From contig JASANG010001500.1 in assembly GCA_030248215.1 (NCBI GenBank), positions 1 to 64,000 on the forward strand: a stretch of 64,000 bases of DNA. Reading direction: 5' to 3'. This stretch comes from Enoplolaimus lenunculus (Eukaryota > Nematoda > Enoplea > Enoplida > Thoracostomopsidae). The notes beneath the pieces are model-generated. The model ran no database searches and was not told the origin of the DNA. It was given only the letters and a program-made list of their open reading frames with translations. A program made the translations under genes and the position numbers. Positions 10,720-22,300 of this stretch are shown in pieces (the first letter of the stretch is position 1; each line of letters opens with the position of its first letter).

Positions 10720-11145
10720 TGTGTCAATAGCTTGAGTGATAATACAAGGTTATACTTAGGAATGTACTTTCAAAATTTAAGTACGCTTTAAAGTTCGAAC
10801 TCAAGTTATTTGGTCCTGGAGTCATTTATGCGCTACAATTAGGGCTATTTGACATTTATGGACTCTAATTAAATCTTGCATTATCGCTCAAGCTATTGTC
10901 ACAACACAATTAAACGTTTAATTCAACGGACCGTTGCAGTACCGGATAGATATCAGTAACGAAGGGTGGCCGTAACCGAATAACAAGGGTGGTACCCTCT
11001 GGAGAGGCCAAATAAATATCAGTCCCCCCTCTTATTCGGGTCAAAACAGAACGGACTTTTATTAGGGATACGGACTCCAATTGATTCCGAATCAAAATAG
11101 GGACCCCCTCTTATTACCCCTCCCCCTCTATTCGGGTCAATACAG
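10720..11145. repeat. Dispersed foldback-type repeat, copy 1
   Basis: This block shares long segments with 30785-31235. Examples are 'CTTTAAAGTTCGAACTCAAG', 'TTTAATTCAACGGA' and 'ATATCAGTAACGAAGGG', plus a GA-rich end 'CCCTCTTATTCGGGTC'. Some segments are in the same order and others are inverted relative to the second copy. The two copies therefore differ by an internal inversion, which is typical of a foldback element. Confidence 0.75.
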
Positions 11146-11147
11146 TA

Positions 11148-11308
11148 CACTGCAAAAATGTTGAGGCTCCACGGGACTACACGAACTGAGTCAAATTCGA
11201 CTCCGCCAGAGTTAAACGTGCGACTCAGTGAGTCAATTGACTTATTTTGTGTAGTTCCGTATACACTATTTCGGAGAGTGTCAATTTGACTCACTATTTT
11301 TTGCAGTG
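11148..11308. mobile_element. TA-flanked MITE with long inverted repeats (family B), copy 1
   Basis: 161 bp, starting CACTGCAAAAA and ending TTTTTTGCAGTG, flanked by TA on both sides. The inner part is rich in GAGTCAAATT and AATTTGACTC, so most of the element can fold back on itself. TA flanks and CACTG ends suggest a Tc1/mariner-mobilised non-autonomous element. Other copies are at 18804-19012, 27398-27530 and 44955-45124. Confidence 0.8.
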
Positions 11309-12479
11309 TAAAAATAATGGGAACGGATAGCGATCAAAAACGAATTTTAACCATAAGAGAGATAGAAATGAAAATTTATTTGCAAAACGAACACATGTAG
11401 TGCACCCAAATACCAAAATGCAAATATAGTTTAACACCAATCGAAATATTTTTATCTTACTTGGTTGCTGTTTAACCTTATTTTATTAACTTAACCTTTA
11501 CATCAGTATACCATACAATTTGAACCTTAAACTATCAACTCCAAACCTGTAAACAGTCTTTATGTTTTACTACGTACTTAAAACATAAGACATCGAGTTT
11601 TTATTCCCACACAAGCACCGGTTTGTTTTCTTAGAAATTTCGTTTGGCAAAATATGTATCAACATTTTTAAATTCTGATAGGCTACGTGTCCCAAACGGG
11701 CAGCATTACGTTCTGAACCAAAAAGTTAAAAGTAATCGGTTGCTCTTTCTACTACTAAATGGCGTTCTAAAATCAACATCCATCGAAACTTTTACATTGA
11801 GCTATCTTGCAATGCATAAAGGCACATTTCGTAGTAAAAATTAAAGGATCACAAACAGCTCATGGCCACATGTGTTATCGTCAATAACCTCAATACCATG
11901 TTTTTCACGGCCCATAATACTTTAAGGGGCATCCTTTTGCAATGCTTAGGCTTAGGAATACGTTTAATCTGCTGTTACGCCCCTTAAACATTGACCCTTT
12001 TCACAATATTTACAATATGCCGACACTTCAGCAAAATGACGTACTGTATGATTTGCTGGGTGCAAACGGATAGCAAAAATAAACGGAAACGGATAGTGAC
12101 TATAAGAACGAAAAACAGTTATTGAAATAAGTTGTATTGATTTTTTTTATTTTGTACCAATACAGTTGAAGCGTGCAAATATTCCCCAGACTTTTTAAAA
12201 TTTAAGAAATGGCAGATGCGTCGAAATTTTTAAGATTTTGGATGAACTTCGTAATTTTGGTTCGTTTCGAGCAGTTGCAGCATATCTCCACTGAACAATT
12301 GCGATATATACCTGTGTAATAACTATAAACTTGAGCTTAAAAACAACAGAATTTCCGTTATTTCCATAACGGAAAATTAGTCTAAGGTTTAAGATTGCAG
12401 CCACAAATTTGGAGCAGGGACACGTAAATTTATTTTTAAGTATTAAACTCCTCAGCCAAATCTTGGTAACCAAGTTAAT

Positions 12480-12652
12480 GGCTCATGTTACTTTTAAGGC
12501 CGGCCCGGTTTCTGGTGGATCTGTAAAAGAGAAGGCTTACCTTCCAGATTACATTTTTTCGCTTAAGCTTAGGTTTAGGAAAACGCTTTTGCAACGCTTA
12601 GGCTTAGGAATACGCTTAATCTACTGTTACGGTCCTAAAAGTAACATTGGCC
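12480..12652. mobile_element. hAT-like MITE (family A), 173 bp
   Basis: The ends are near-inverted: GGCTCATGTTACTTTTAAGG at the left and CCTAAAAGTAACATTGGCC at the right. The flanks AAGTTAAT and AAGTTAAG form an 8 bp target duplication with one mismatch. The interior has the phrase GCTTAGGCTTAGGAATACGC. The same layout is seen at 19922-20088 with a perfect 8 bp duplication. Shortened copies are at 11907-11994 and 44797-44903. Eight-base duplications are the hAT hallmark. Confidence 0.85.
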
Positions 12653-13104
12653 AAGTTAAGTAATAAGTGAGCTGGTTACCAGTCAACGGAAAACTGGCAT
12701 TATTCGTTTGTATTCGCTCTGACAAGTTTAACTCGTGCAATTTTACGTTTTACAGAGCGAGAAGAAAAAATACATACAAACAATGACTTGTGCAATGTAA
12801 TTGTTCGTATTCGATTCACTTATACTGAAAATCACGCAAGCCACAACTCTTGTTTTAAATTTCTCAGCGGCTTTTTAGAAGGATTTCCACACTAAATTTT
12901 GAATCATTTCAAGTAGGCGCAAAATACAAAAATTGACAAAGATACAACTAAAAATTGTTACAAACGAGACGAAATCAGAAAATATTACAATCTAAGTAAT
13001 ACGCAAAGTTTTTCTTGAGATTTTATTTTTAAACCATGAACATAAAAGGACATTATGTTCATTATTAGTTTAGCTGAAATCGGATGAACTTGTTGTCCAA
13101 ACTG

Positions 13105-13255
13105 CTGTGACCGGCGCCTTTCCTTAATTCAAAAAGTAAATTTTATGACACACAGCGCCGCAAGCCACTTTCTGACGCATGGTGCCGAGCGCCATTATGC
13201 GTCTGCGGCCAGTGATATTCGGCAGAAAAAAGTATAGCGCAACACTTAATGCTGG
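13105..13255. mobile_element. GC-rich MITE (family H), diverged copy
   Basis: A GCGCCG-rich stretch ending in AAAAAGTATAGCGCAACACTTA. It matches the right end of the intact copy at 40996-41235 (AATAAAGTATAGCGCAACCCTAA). The left end is eroded. Confidence 0.6.
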
Positions 13256-13387
13256 CCAAAATTCAAACCACTAATAAATCCAAACACCACCACACACAAT
13301 AAATGTTTCAGATCTGAACGTCAGAAACAGACTCACTACTAAAACACTCTATTAAATGAACCGCAAAAAGTTTAAAAACTGAACTAT

Positions 13388-16300
13388 CTATTCCGTCCGA
13401 TTTCGTTTTGCTATTCTCGGATCTCTTGGATCGTTAAAGGTGCCGCCAGGCGCAGTTCCATTGCGACTGGTCTGTTGTCCACACAACTGACTTCCATTAT
13501 TAACAACAAACTGATTTCCATAAAGTTGACCATGAACATGTGCTTCTGAAGGAGCTTGAGGCTTGGTCGAATACGATTGAAAGGCAAAGTTAGCGTCAGT
13601 AGGAGCTAAAGGCCTACTGGGTTGAAAACCTGAATGGCGAAAAGGGCTTTGCTCGTTGGCTGGAATAATGGGATTTGTAAATCCTGCCGGTTGTACACAA
13701 CCAGGCACTGGCTGCGACAGATGTGTTCCACGCAGCGGTCCAAAAGCCACAGCTGACTCAACTATACCAGGTTGCGGAAATGGAACGGCAGAAGATGTTT
13801 GCGGAAATTTTCCGTTACTTAAATTCTGAGGTCTAATGCGTGGGTCTTTATTTGCAGAACCAACAACAGCAATATCCATACCACCCTGTCCAGGTTGAAG
13901 TAACTGCGTAGCATCGTGTTGTACTCCGAGATCAGAAGAACAGGCTCTTGACACCGCTTGCTTTAGTTCACGAGGCTGCCTCGGATCGCGCGTCACAGTG
14001 GCATTCGATGTAGACGGACCAGCAGTCAAATCCTGTCCCAAAGTGGTACCTGAACTAGGCTGGGCCTCAACGCTTACCAGTGCGACCGGCTTATTTGTAC
14101 GTGGGTCAATCGGTTTACTTATGGGAGTGACTGCAATATTAACAGCTGAAACATGCGTTGTTAGTCCTGCCGCCGTACCTACGTTAGCTACCTCAGACTG
14201 AACGTTACTGCCAGAAGCAGCTTCTGTAACTTGTAGTTGTTGCTCCGAAACGGCATTTACCATCGTAGTGTTTTCCGGTGGAAATCCAGGCGTCGTTGTC
14301 GTAGCGCCATCAGACGATGTCACAACTAAAACAGAAGTCACTACGGCTTGCTCATACCCTTCGTCCAATGGTTCTGCTTTAATTTCCGGTGGCTGTTCCT
14401 GACTTTTAGCATTATTTGGGTTAGCCGCTGTGCCCGGATATCCTTCCCCATCATCAGGCAATTCATCCTTTATCTGAACCGTTTCGCAATTTTCTGGTTT
14501 AACACCAACCGTTTGGATAATCGACTTCAATAAATCGACCGTCAAAACAGCTGGCGTTATTTTCTGCCCACCGGTCGCTGGTGCTGCTCCAGTAAAACCA
14601 GCGAGCGGCTTTTGATCTTCGCCACTGTCCCCAGGGACCGCTGGTGGTGGCACCACTCCTATAGCGCTAATATCCGGTTTAATATCTGCCATTATAGCGC
14701 CTCCAAACGCGCCAAATCCACCCGCCGCAGCCATTGCAGAGACGCCTGACCTTCGGCCGCCAAACGCCGTTGGGATCCCGGTTGCGCTACCTCCACTAGC
14801 CATCATCGCGCGTACTTCTGGCGGTAAATGTTTGCCAGAATTTCGTAACTCGGGCGGCAAATGCTTCAACGCTTCTTTCACTGCACGAATTTCCGGCGGT
14901 AAATGATGTGATTTGCGGCCGCCGATATTTTTCATATTTAATGATCGCGCATATGTTCCCAGTGGCGAACTTTTGCCGTATCCAATAAATATTGGCTTTT
15001 CTGGCGAAGTTGGAATATCGCCAGCTGCACCGTCTGGTTTATCAAATGTCGCCTGATCCTTGGACGTTTTTCCAGACCTCAACGTGCTGCTATTATTGCC
15101 TTCAATATCGCACGATGTTCCAGTTGCCCGAAAATCAGTTACAATACCAGCGCGATCGGCAGCATTCGCAAGACGTTGCTTTTCACGCCAGTGTGCGCCA
15201 GTAATGTTGCTTTCGGGTATTATATCGACCTGTAAAAAATGCACAAAATCGTACGTATTTGATGATTGAATAAAAATCTAAGTTTATATAAACAGCAAAA
15301 TAAGGCATGACAGAATTGCAGGCATAGGGATCACACCCAGTACAAAACTTGCACGATTAACAAGGTGTAACCGATTTCGCAGGCATACGAATCACGCTCC
15401 GTAAAAAACTTAAAAACCTGCATCTCCTACACAAGCAGTACGTACATAGGTGAAAGTGACTCACTGGGACTCTTGGCTCCCCGTGCTCGTTCAAATACGG
15501 TGTCCCATGCACAGATAGTGAATGCTCATTGAGTTTCAAACTGCCGAAAAACGTTTGTTGGCAATCCAAACATTTGATCAGATTGTGAAATTTTGCTTTG
15601 TGTATTCTGTAAACAAATATGTCGCAAAATTTTTTGTCTTTGCTAAAGATAACAATAGTAACAATTAATTTTTAAAACTAAAAAGCTATGATGGTTAAAA
15701 TCAAGAAAACCAAATTGTCCAAAACTTTACTGCTACTACAAGCAATTTTGGCAAAAACGAACAAACTTCTTAATCCAAGAACTAATGCGAAAACCCTATG
15801 AAATTAGGATAGCAGTTAGGAAACGCTGTTTACTAACGTCAACTGAAAATCACGTCAAAATTCGACTGAATCATTACCTCAGCGATTCCTTAGTTTCCGC
15901 TTTCCACGAACATTTTTCGCAACTTGGCTGGCGCGCGAGTCGTAAGTGTTCCAAATACGCGCATTGTTCAATGTGTTGTGACAGATCTGGTTCTTCGAGC
16001 TTCAGTGTTTGAGCACATTCCGAACAATAAATCGGTGTTTGATTGACACTGAAATCAAACTGCCCTCATTGGCTGCTGATGCAAACATTTAGCCGCGCAA
16101 GTTTTTGCAACTATTTCTTCATTATTGAACGAACTGGTAATTTAGATATTATAAATTACATGCAATTAGTACTGCAAAAACTTGCACTTGTGAACATACG
16201 TAACTTAAGAATTTCACATAATTCTATTCTAACAGTGGTTTATTAATACGCCAATTTAAGCTGTGAAACGTTTCATGTTCAATGGCAAAATGGTGTTCCG

Positions 16301-19300
16301 TTTCCGTTTCTGCTATTTTGAAATTCCGGTGACAACATCGTTCGCTCCAAATTTAAATTATGAAAATTACAAAGGCTTCGGACATTTTTTTGTCAAGATT
16401 TAGTGTCGTTGAGAGGTGTATCCGGTTCAGACAGCACAAGAATAAAACATACACAACATATTATATTTGCATATTATAATCTAATTCTAAACGCTAAATT
16501 GCATTCTCGACATTAACTTTTGATGGGTTGGCACCGAAAATGTTTTTAAAATTGCCACTAGTTAATCCTATCTTATTACACCATTTTCTTTCTTAAATTG
16601 ACATTGACATGGTTAATACAATATACACACAAAGTGTGCAGTATGTGGCACCATGTTACGGTGAGGTTAACAGACAAATTTATTGCACGACAAGGTTCAT
16701 AACGAGTGGCAATTTTGAAATTTGTTAATCCGTTCATTCGAACACCGGATATTTTCAGTGGCAAAATGAAAACAAAATTATAAAGTGAATGATGCAGTAC
16801 AACAAGTACCTTGGTTGCATCCAATGTGCTACAAGTGCATCACGTTCAAATCGTTGAAAACAATGCGTGCACATCAGATCAGCGCGTGCTTTGTGTACGT
16901 GCTCGACGTGCAACTTGAGGCAATGCGGTGACGGAAAATTCGTTTCGCACAGCATGCAAACACTTAGAGCATACTCGCGAGGATGACTGGTTTTCATATG
17001 AATGTACGTTTTTACTTTGCGTTTATTTGCAAAACAACAATACGGACACTGCCATGTTAGCGGATCACCTGTAGCATCGAATATATCACAATACCCTAAC
17101 ACAACAGGAACTACATACATTTCAGAGTGAGCAGGAACCGGAACAGGAATCTATTCTTCTCGGTAGAGAAAAAAGAACCGGAACAGGATCATAAAACAAA
17201 ACTCAATAAGCGACGTGTTTTAAAACGCTACAAAGCATCAAAAACAGTGTTTCTACTCGAAACAAAACAATTTGCTCGGCACAAAGCAGTTAACGCGTTG
17301 TTTTGCTCACCTTCAGCAGGATGAGATAACGATCCCCAGTGATTTCCGAGCAAATATTTCGACTCTTGTGCACTATCGCCAACTGGACCAATCCATCCGC
17401 AATAGTGACAAAACGTACCACAGTCGTGTTCCTCAACGCAATGTACAAACATCACTAAAACATAAAAATTGATCGGTTGAATATGTGAGTGACATTATCC
17501 TGATCATACGACTTCTCGGCGTATTGGTATTGATATACGTACAGTTACGGGAAGAATTTAATGCGCAGAAACCGCTATTAGGTCCACTGCAGTTGCGGTT
17601 TAATAGCTGCGTCTGACGTCTGAGTTCTTGAGCGATCGCGGCTCTAACGCTGTTTGAGACGCGACCGTAGTCGTGATTTTAAGTGCGTTCACAGTCGCGG
17701 TTTAAATTGCGGTCGCGGATCGCAGTCGCGTCTGGAACCGCAATTTCAGCTGCGTCTACATCCGCAAATTCAACAGCGTTTGTAACCGCGAAACTGCGCG
17801 CGTGCGAAGGCGGTTTTTGAGTTCACGTAAATTGCAGCTGCGAGCAATCGCGAGTCGAACCGCGTTTGGCTTGCGAACGCGGTTGCACTTAATTCTGTCA
17901 ATGACTGTAACTCGCAGTAGTAAACTTACGGATAATAAAGTCATTGTAGCGAAGTTTGCACTGCTGCGCAGCGCAGCGGACCAGCAATTCGTACGCAGTC
18001 GATTTGACCCCCATCGCATCCACAGCAAAATTTTTATGAAGGGCTGTATATTATGGTACTGATAACACAGAATTACAATTGAGCTAGTCCACTAACGCGA
18101 TTATCCTTAAAAATTGAAATCAGTGTTTCATAATAGTGACAACTATACGACTCATAGTACTAAAATTTATACTGCAATACAGTAGATAATAAAATACATA
18201 ATATGTGGATGTAATAATTTCGTTCAAACTCATTTTGTTACAATTTCAATCAAAAATTCCACATTAGCGTTGAAGTTACACCAAACAAACAAACTTACTG
18301 TCGATTCCAGTGAATTCAATTGCACAATTCTGACACCACAGCAACACTCGTGAACTCAACGCACCTTCATCATTCATGCTCAACAACGGTCCTAAAAAGA
18401 TGAAACACTATTTGATCGAACAAACCGACTTAAACGGTTACACGTCCAAGATTTTGTACAAAAACTAACAATGATGACCACTGAAATGCGTTCCAGAAGA
18501 TAGTTCTTGTACACTCCTACAACGGGCTTAGACTTACGTTTAGGAAAACGCATCTTTAACCCTAAGTCTGAACTTTTGCCTAAGCTTCTACCTAGCACAA
18601 GTGTACGCCTGAACCCTTGAATAAACCATTGCGTAAGCCTAAACCTTGACATTAAATATGTGACAAAGGTACAAATACCCAAAAGACCATAATAATCTTA
18701 TATGCGCTTGTTAATTGCTTATCAGCGCATTCAAATGTGTGATAACGCGAGTGCATATCGCCCCTCCCTACTCTGCTTGTTATAGAATATGTTAAAATTC
18801 ATACACTGCAAAAAATGGTGAGTCAAATTGACTCTCTCCGAAATAGGCTCTACAGGACCATACAAACTGAGTCAAATTCGACTACGCCACAGTCAAACTG
18901 GACTCACTGAGCCGGACGTTTGACTGTGGCGGAGTCGAATTTGACTCATTTTGTGTAGTCCTGTAGAGCCTATTCCGGAGATAGTCAATTTGACTCGCTA
19001 TTTTTTCCAGTGTACCATGTTAAAACAAAGTATCAATACAGTACAACAAACTGATTGCTGAAACCATCACTTTAGACATAAACAAAAATTATTAAATTTC
19101 AAAAAAGAAACGGAACGAGAATTAGACTATTGACTTCTGTACTCTTTGTCCTAAAAAGTAATATTTATCGTTCTCCAATTGCATTTTTTACAATGAAACT
19201 ACGTTGAAAAGTAACCAAAAACCCAATTTAATTCCAAAAATAAAAAAACTTGGCAACATTTGCTTGAAACATATTTCACTAATTACCAAAAAGTTAAAAT

Positions 19301-22300
19301 TAATAACGAACCAGAATCAAAAATTGTCGAATCTTAAACACAGTGAAAAACAAGTATAACATATTTAAATATTTTAATTAAGTAAATGTAAAAATTGCTG
19401 CAGGACGTAGATTTAAATAGCAAAGTTTTAAAACCAGTAACTTGAACTGCCAGTGAAAAAATTTCGGCCTTAAAACAATACTGTAAATTATATACTCCAG
19501 CTAGTAACGATGGCATACAAGTTCGAATCCATAGCATTTTGCATACCACTGCACTCAAGACTTACATCTGAATCTACAACTCGTCGTCTAACAACGTGTC
19601 GTCCGACAGTAACCCAAGCTTAAGCATAATCCTAAGCCTAAACACGATGGCTAACGAATTCTTCAGTCATTGATGTATCAGATTATAAGTTGTCGGTCAG
19701 CGAATTGTTGTGACCCCTTCTATTTTGAAATTCTACGTAAACTACTACGGTTAAAACTTTTTCCCTTTCCTGCATATAGTATCTACAACACTGCACTAAC
19801 TGCATTCGTATTAAATACAAAAAACGCAGCGTCCAACAATACGCGTATGTGCAGATTATTTATACAAAACGCGAGAGCCCTTTAGGACTCGAACGTCAAA
19901 GCGATGATGGTTAACGCCTCCGGTCCATGTTACTTTAAGAGGCGTCCAGGTTTCTGGTGGAGCTACAAAACAGTAGGCTTAGATTCTAGCTTACATTTTT
20001 TTGCTTAGGCTTAGGAATATATTTTTGCAACGCTTAGGCTTAAGAATACGCTTAATATACTGTCACGCCCCTTAAAGTATCATTGGCCACGCCTCCTATC
20101 GAAAAGCCTCCAGTTCGACTCCAAACTGGAACATTGATTATTGGTTAAATTGTTCACACAAAAAAATCATCAATTAATGGCTGGGCGTTCGAAACTCTAC
20201 TTAAGTATAACTTCATACTTAAGTTTTTGTTAAGCAACTACTTACACAACTTATCGTTTCTGAAACTGTACTTATGTTTAAATAAATAGTCAAGTCTCTC
20301 GCCAATTTTAATAAATTACAGAGTGATAGTTTTAGCATACTAACCTTGCTTCAATTGGGACTGTAGCCTCATTGGACCATATATAATGTCCAATTCTTTG
20401 TTTTACCGCAAAAAGTTAAGTATATATGTACTAAAGTCGGCGACTTCAATAATGACTTAAGTATAACTTAAGTAAATACTTAAGTATATAAGATTTCAAA
20501 AATCCAGCCACTGCCTTCAATATACTTAGATGCGGGAAAAGGATAAAAATTAACAAGACGTTAAACATTGAACAACAGAAAATACTAAATCAGTACAATA
20601 TCAGCTCGTTTCGGTTTATTCGCTCAGCTTTATACGTGCTGTTTGCTACAAGCACTGATTCTTCATCACTTATTGATACATCTATAGACATAATCCCAAA
20701 AATTAGTAACACACGCTCCCACTTACAAAAACGTCCGCCAACAAAATTTTTTTCCAGGACTGAAACTGCAATGCTAGCAATCACAGCATTCCAAAAACTG
20801 TATTCAAGTAAAAATAAGCGTTAAAAGGCGGCCCTACCGCCCAGGAAGCTGACGGATATTCGACTTTCGGAACAATTATAAACGCTGGCAGCAGTATATA
20901 TGTACTACTACCAGCATTTACAGTTGTTCTGAAAATCATACAGAAATATCCCAAATTCAATACAACTATACAGGATCCAGCATAAAACAAAAAATTCGGT
21001 ACAAAAATCTACTAAAAACATTTGGACCAGACAGCCTTTCGCATACAGACACATTTTTATACCGGGTAAAGTTCTTCAAATTTTAATTTAAATATACTGC
21101 AACCATCGTTTAAAAATTTCATTCTGCAAGTTAAATTAAATAACGCAAACAGCACGCAAAACCCCAGCAGCTCCGAATTCAGCTCGTGTTATTTAACATT
21201 GATACAGTATTTAATTTTGCTAAATACTTGCGAGCAAACACTATACGTAGATCGATACACAAACACTGAATTAATCGTAAGAAAAGAAATGCCGGTTAAT
21301 AACCAAAGGTATGATTGCTTAATTTAAAGCAACAACAGCATTCCGTCCCATGCGTGAATGAAAATTTTGGTCCACGTTAATTATACTGACCTGTGCACTA
21401 AGTCTAATTGCCAACCTACGTCTATTCCTCAGTATATGCATCCCCCAGTGCCAGTGGCCATGTTTGCCAGCGGGTAGAAACCCAATAAAGAATATGGTAG
21501 CTTACAAAAGCATGCTGCAGCATTTCTCTAGCTAAAGTGACAACGTTTATTGCAAGGTAATATAACAACAAACACTTAGAGAACATTTACATATTCGGCA
21601 CTCAAGGGCATAGCCGGAGGGATTTCAAAGATCTACCCCTCTCCATTGAGATTTGTATCCAGGGTGGTTTTAGGATGTTCTTAGCTGATAACATAAAAAT
21701 CTCCCTTCTTTGAATTTTTTTACGGACGTGGCTTCCCGTTTCCAAAACCATGACTGTTCCTAGGTCGACATGGTATGCATAACTCCATCGTTTAGCCGTG
21801 TTCAAGCTTAAAAGTCTTTTCCGAGAACAATTATTACAAAAAAGCAAACGTTCAATGTAAACTGTAAAAGTTAATAAAAATCATTTAACATAGAGAATAA
21901 TACTGTGATTTTACTTCCACAAAACAGCAAAGCTGACACAGATAAATTGCCGTGCTGAACAGTAAATTACAATGAACATCAAATAAAATATTTTTTATTC
22001 ATTTTCCAATTTGTGTAAAAATAATTTCTTACCCGTTTTGAATCACAGAAAATTTCAAGCAATTTTAGGTGGTGGTAGTCAACTGGATCGCAGCGTAGCT
22101 CATGGCAGCGGATTGGTACTCAGTGACTCACGGATTTGAGTCCCGCCACAATTACAGTAAAAATTCCTTCGCTATATGATACTATTGTATTAACTTTAGA
22201 ACGATGCAACTAAACTTACTAGTATACAGTTCACTTTTTTCGAACCGATAAATACTTAACGCTCAATCTATGACAGTATCGACGTTCTTGCCTGCATAGC

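Larger units (their letters stand above)
11309..13387. other. Intergenic stretch, 3' side of the zinc-finger gene
   Basis: It holds a short and a full hAT-like MITE (11907-11994 and 12480-12652) and a GC-rich MITE copy (13105-13255). A TTTATT at about 13024 (AATAAA on the - strand) is a candidate poly(A) signal about 360 bases past the zinc-finger stop codon. I see no gene. Confidence 0.55.
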
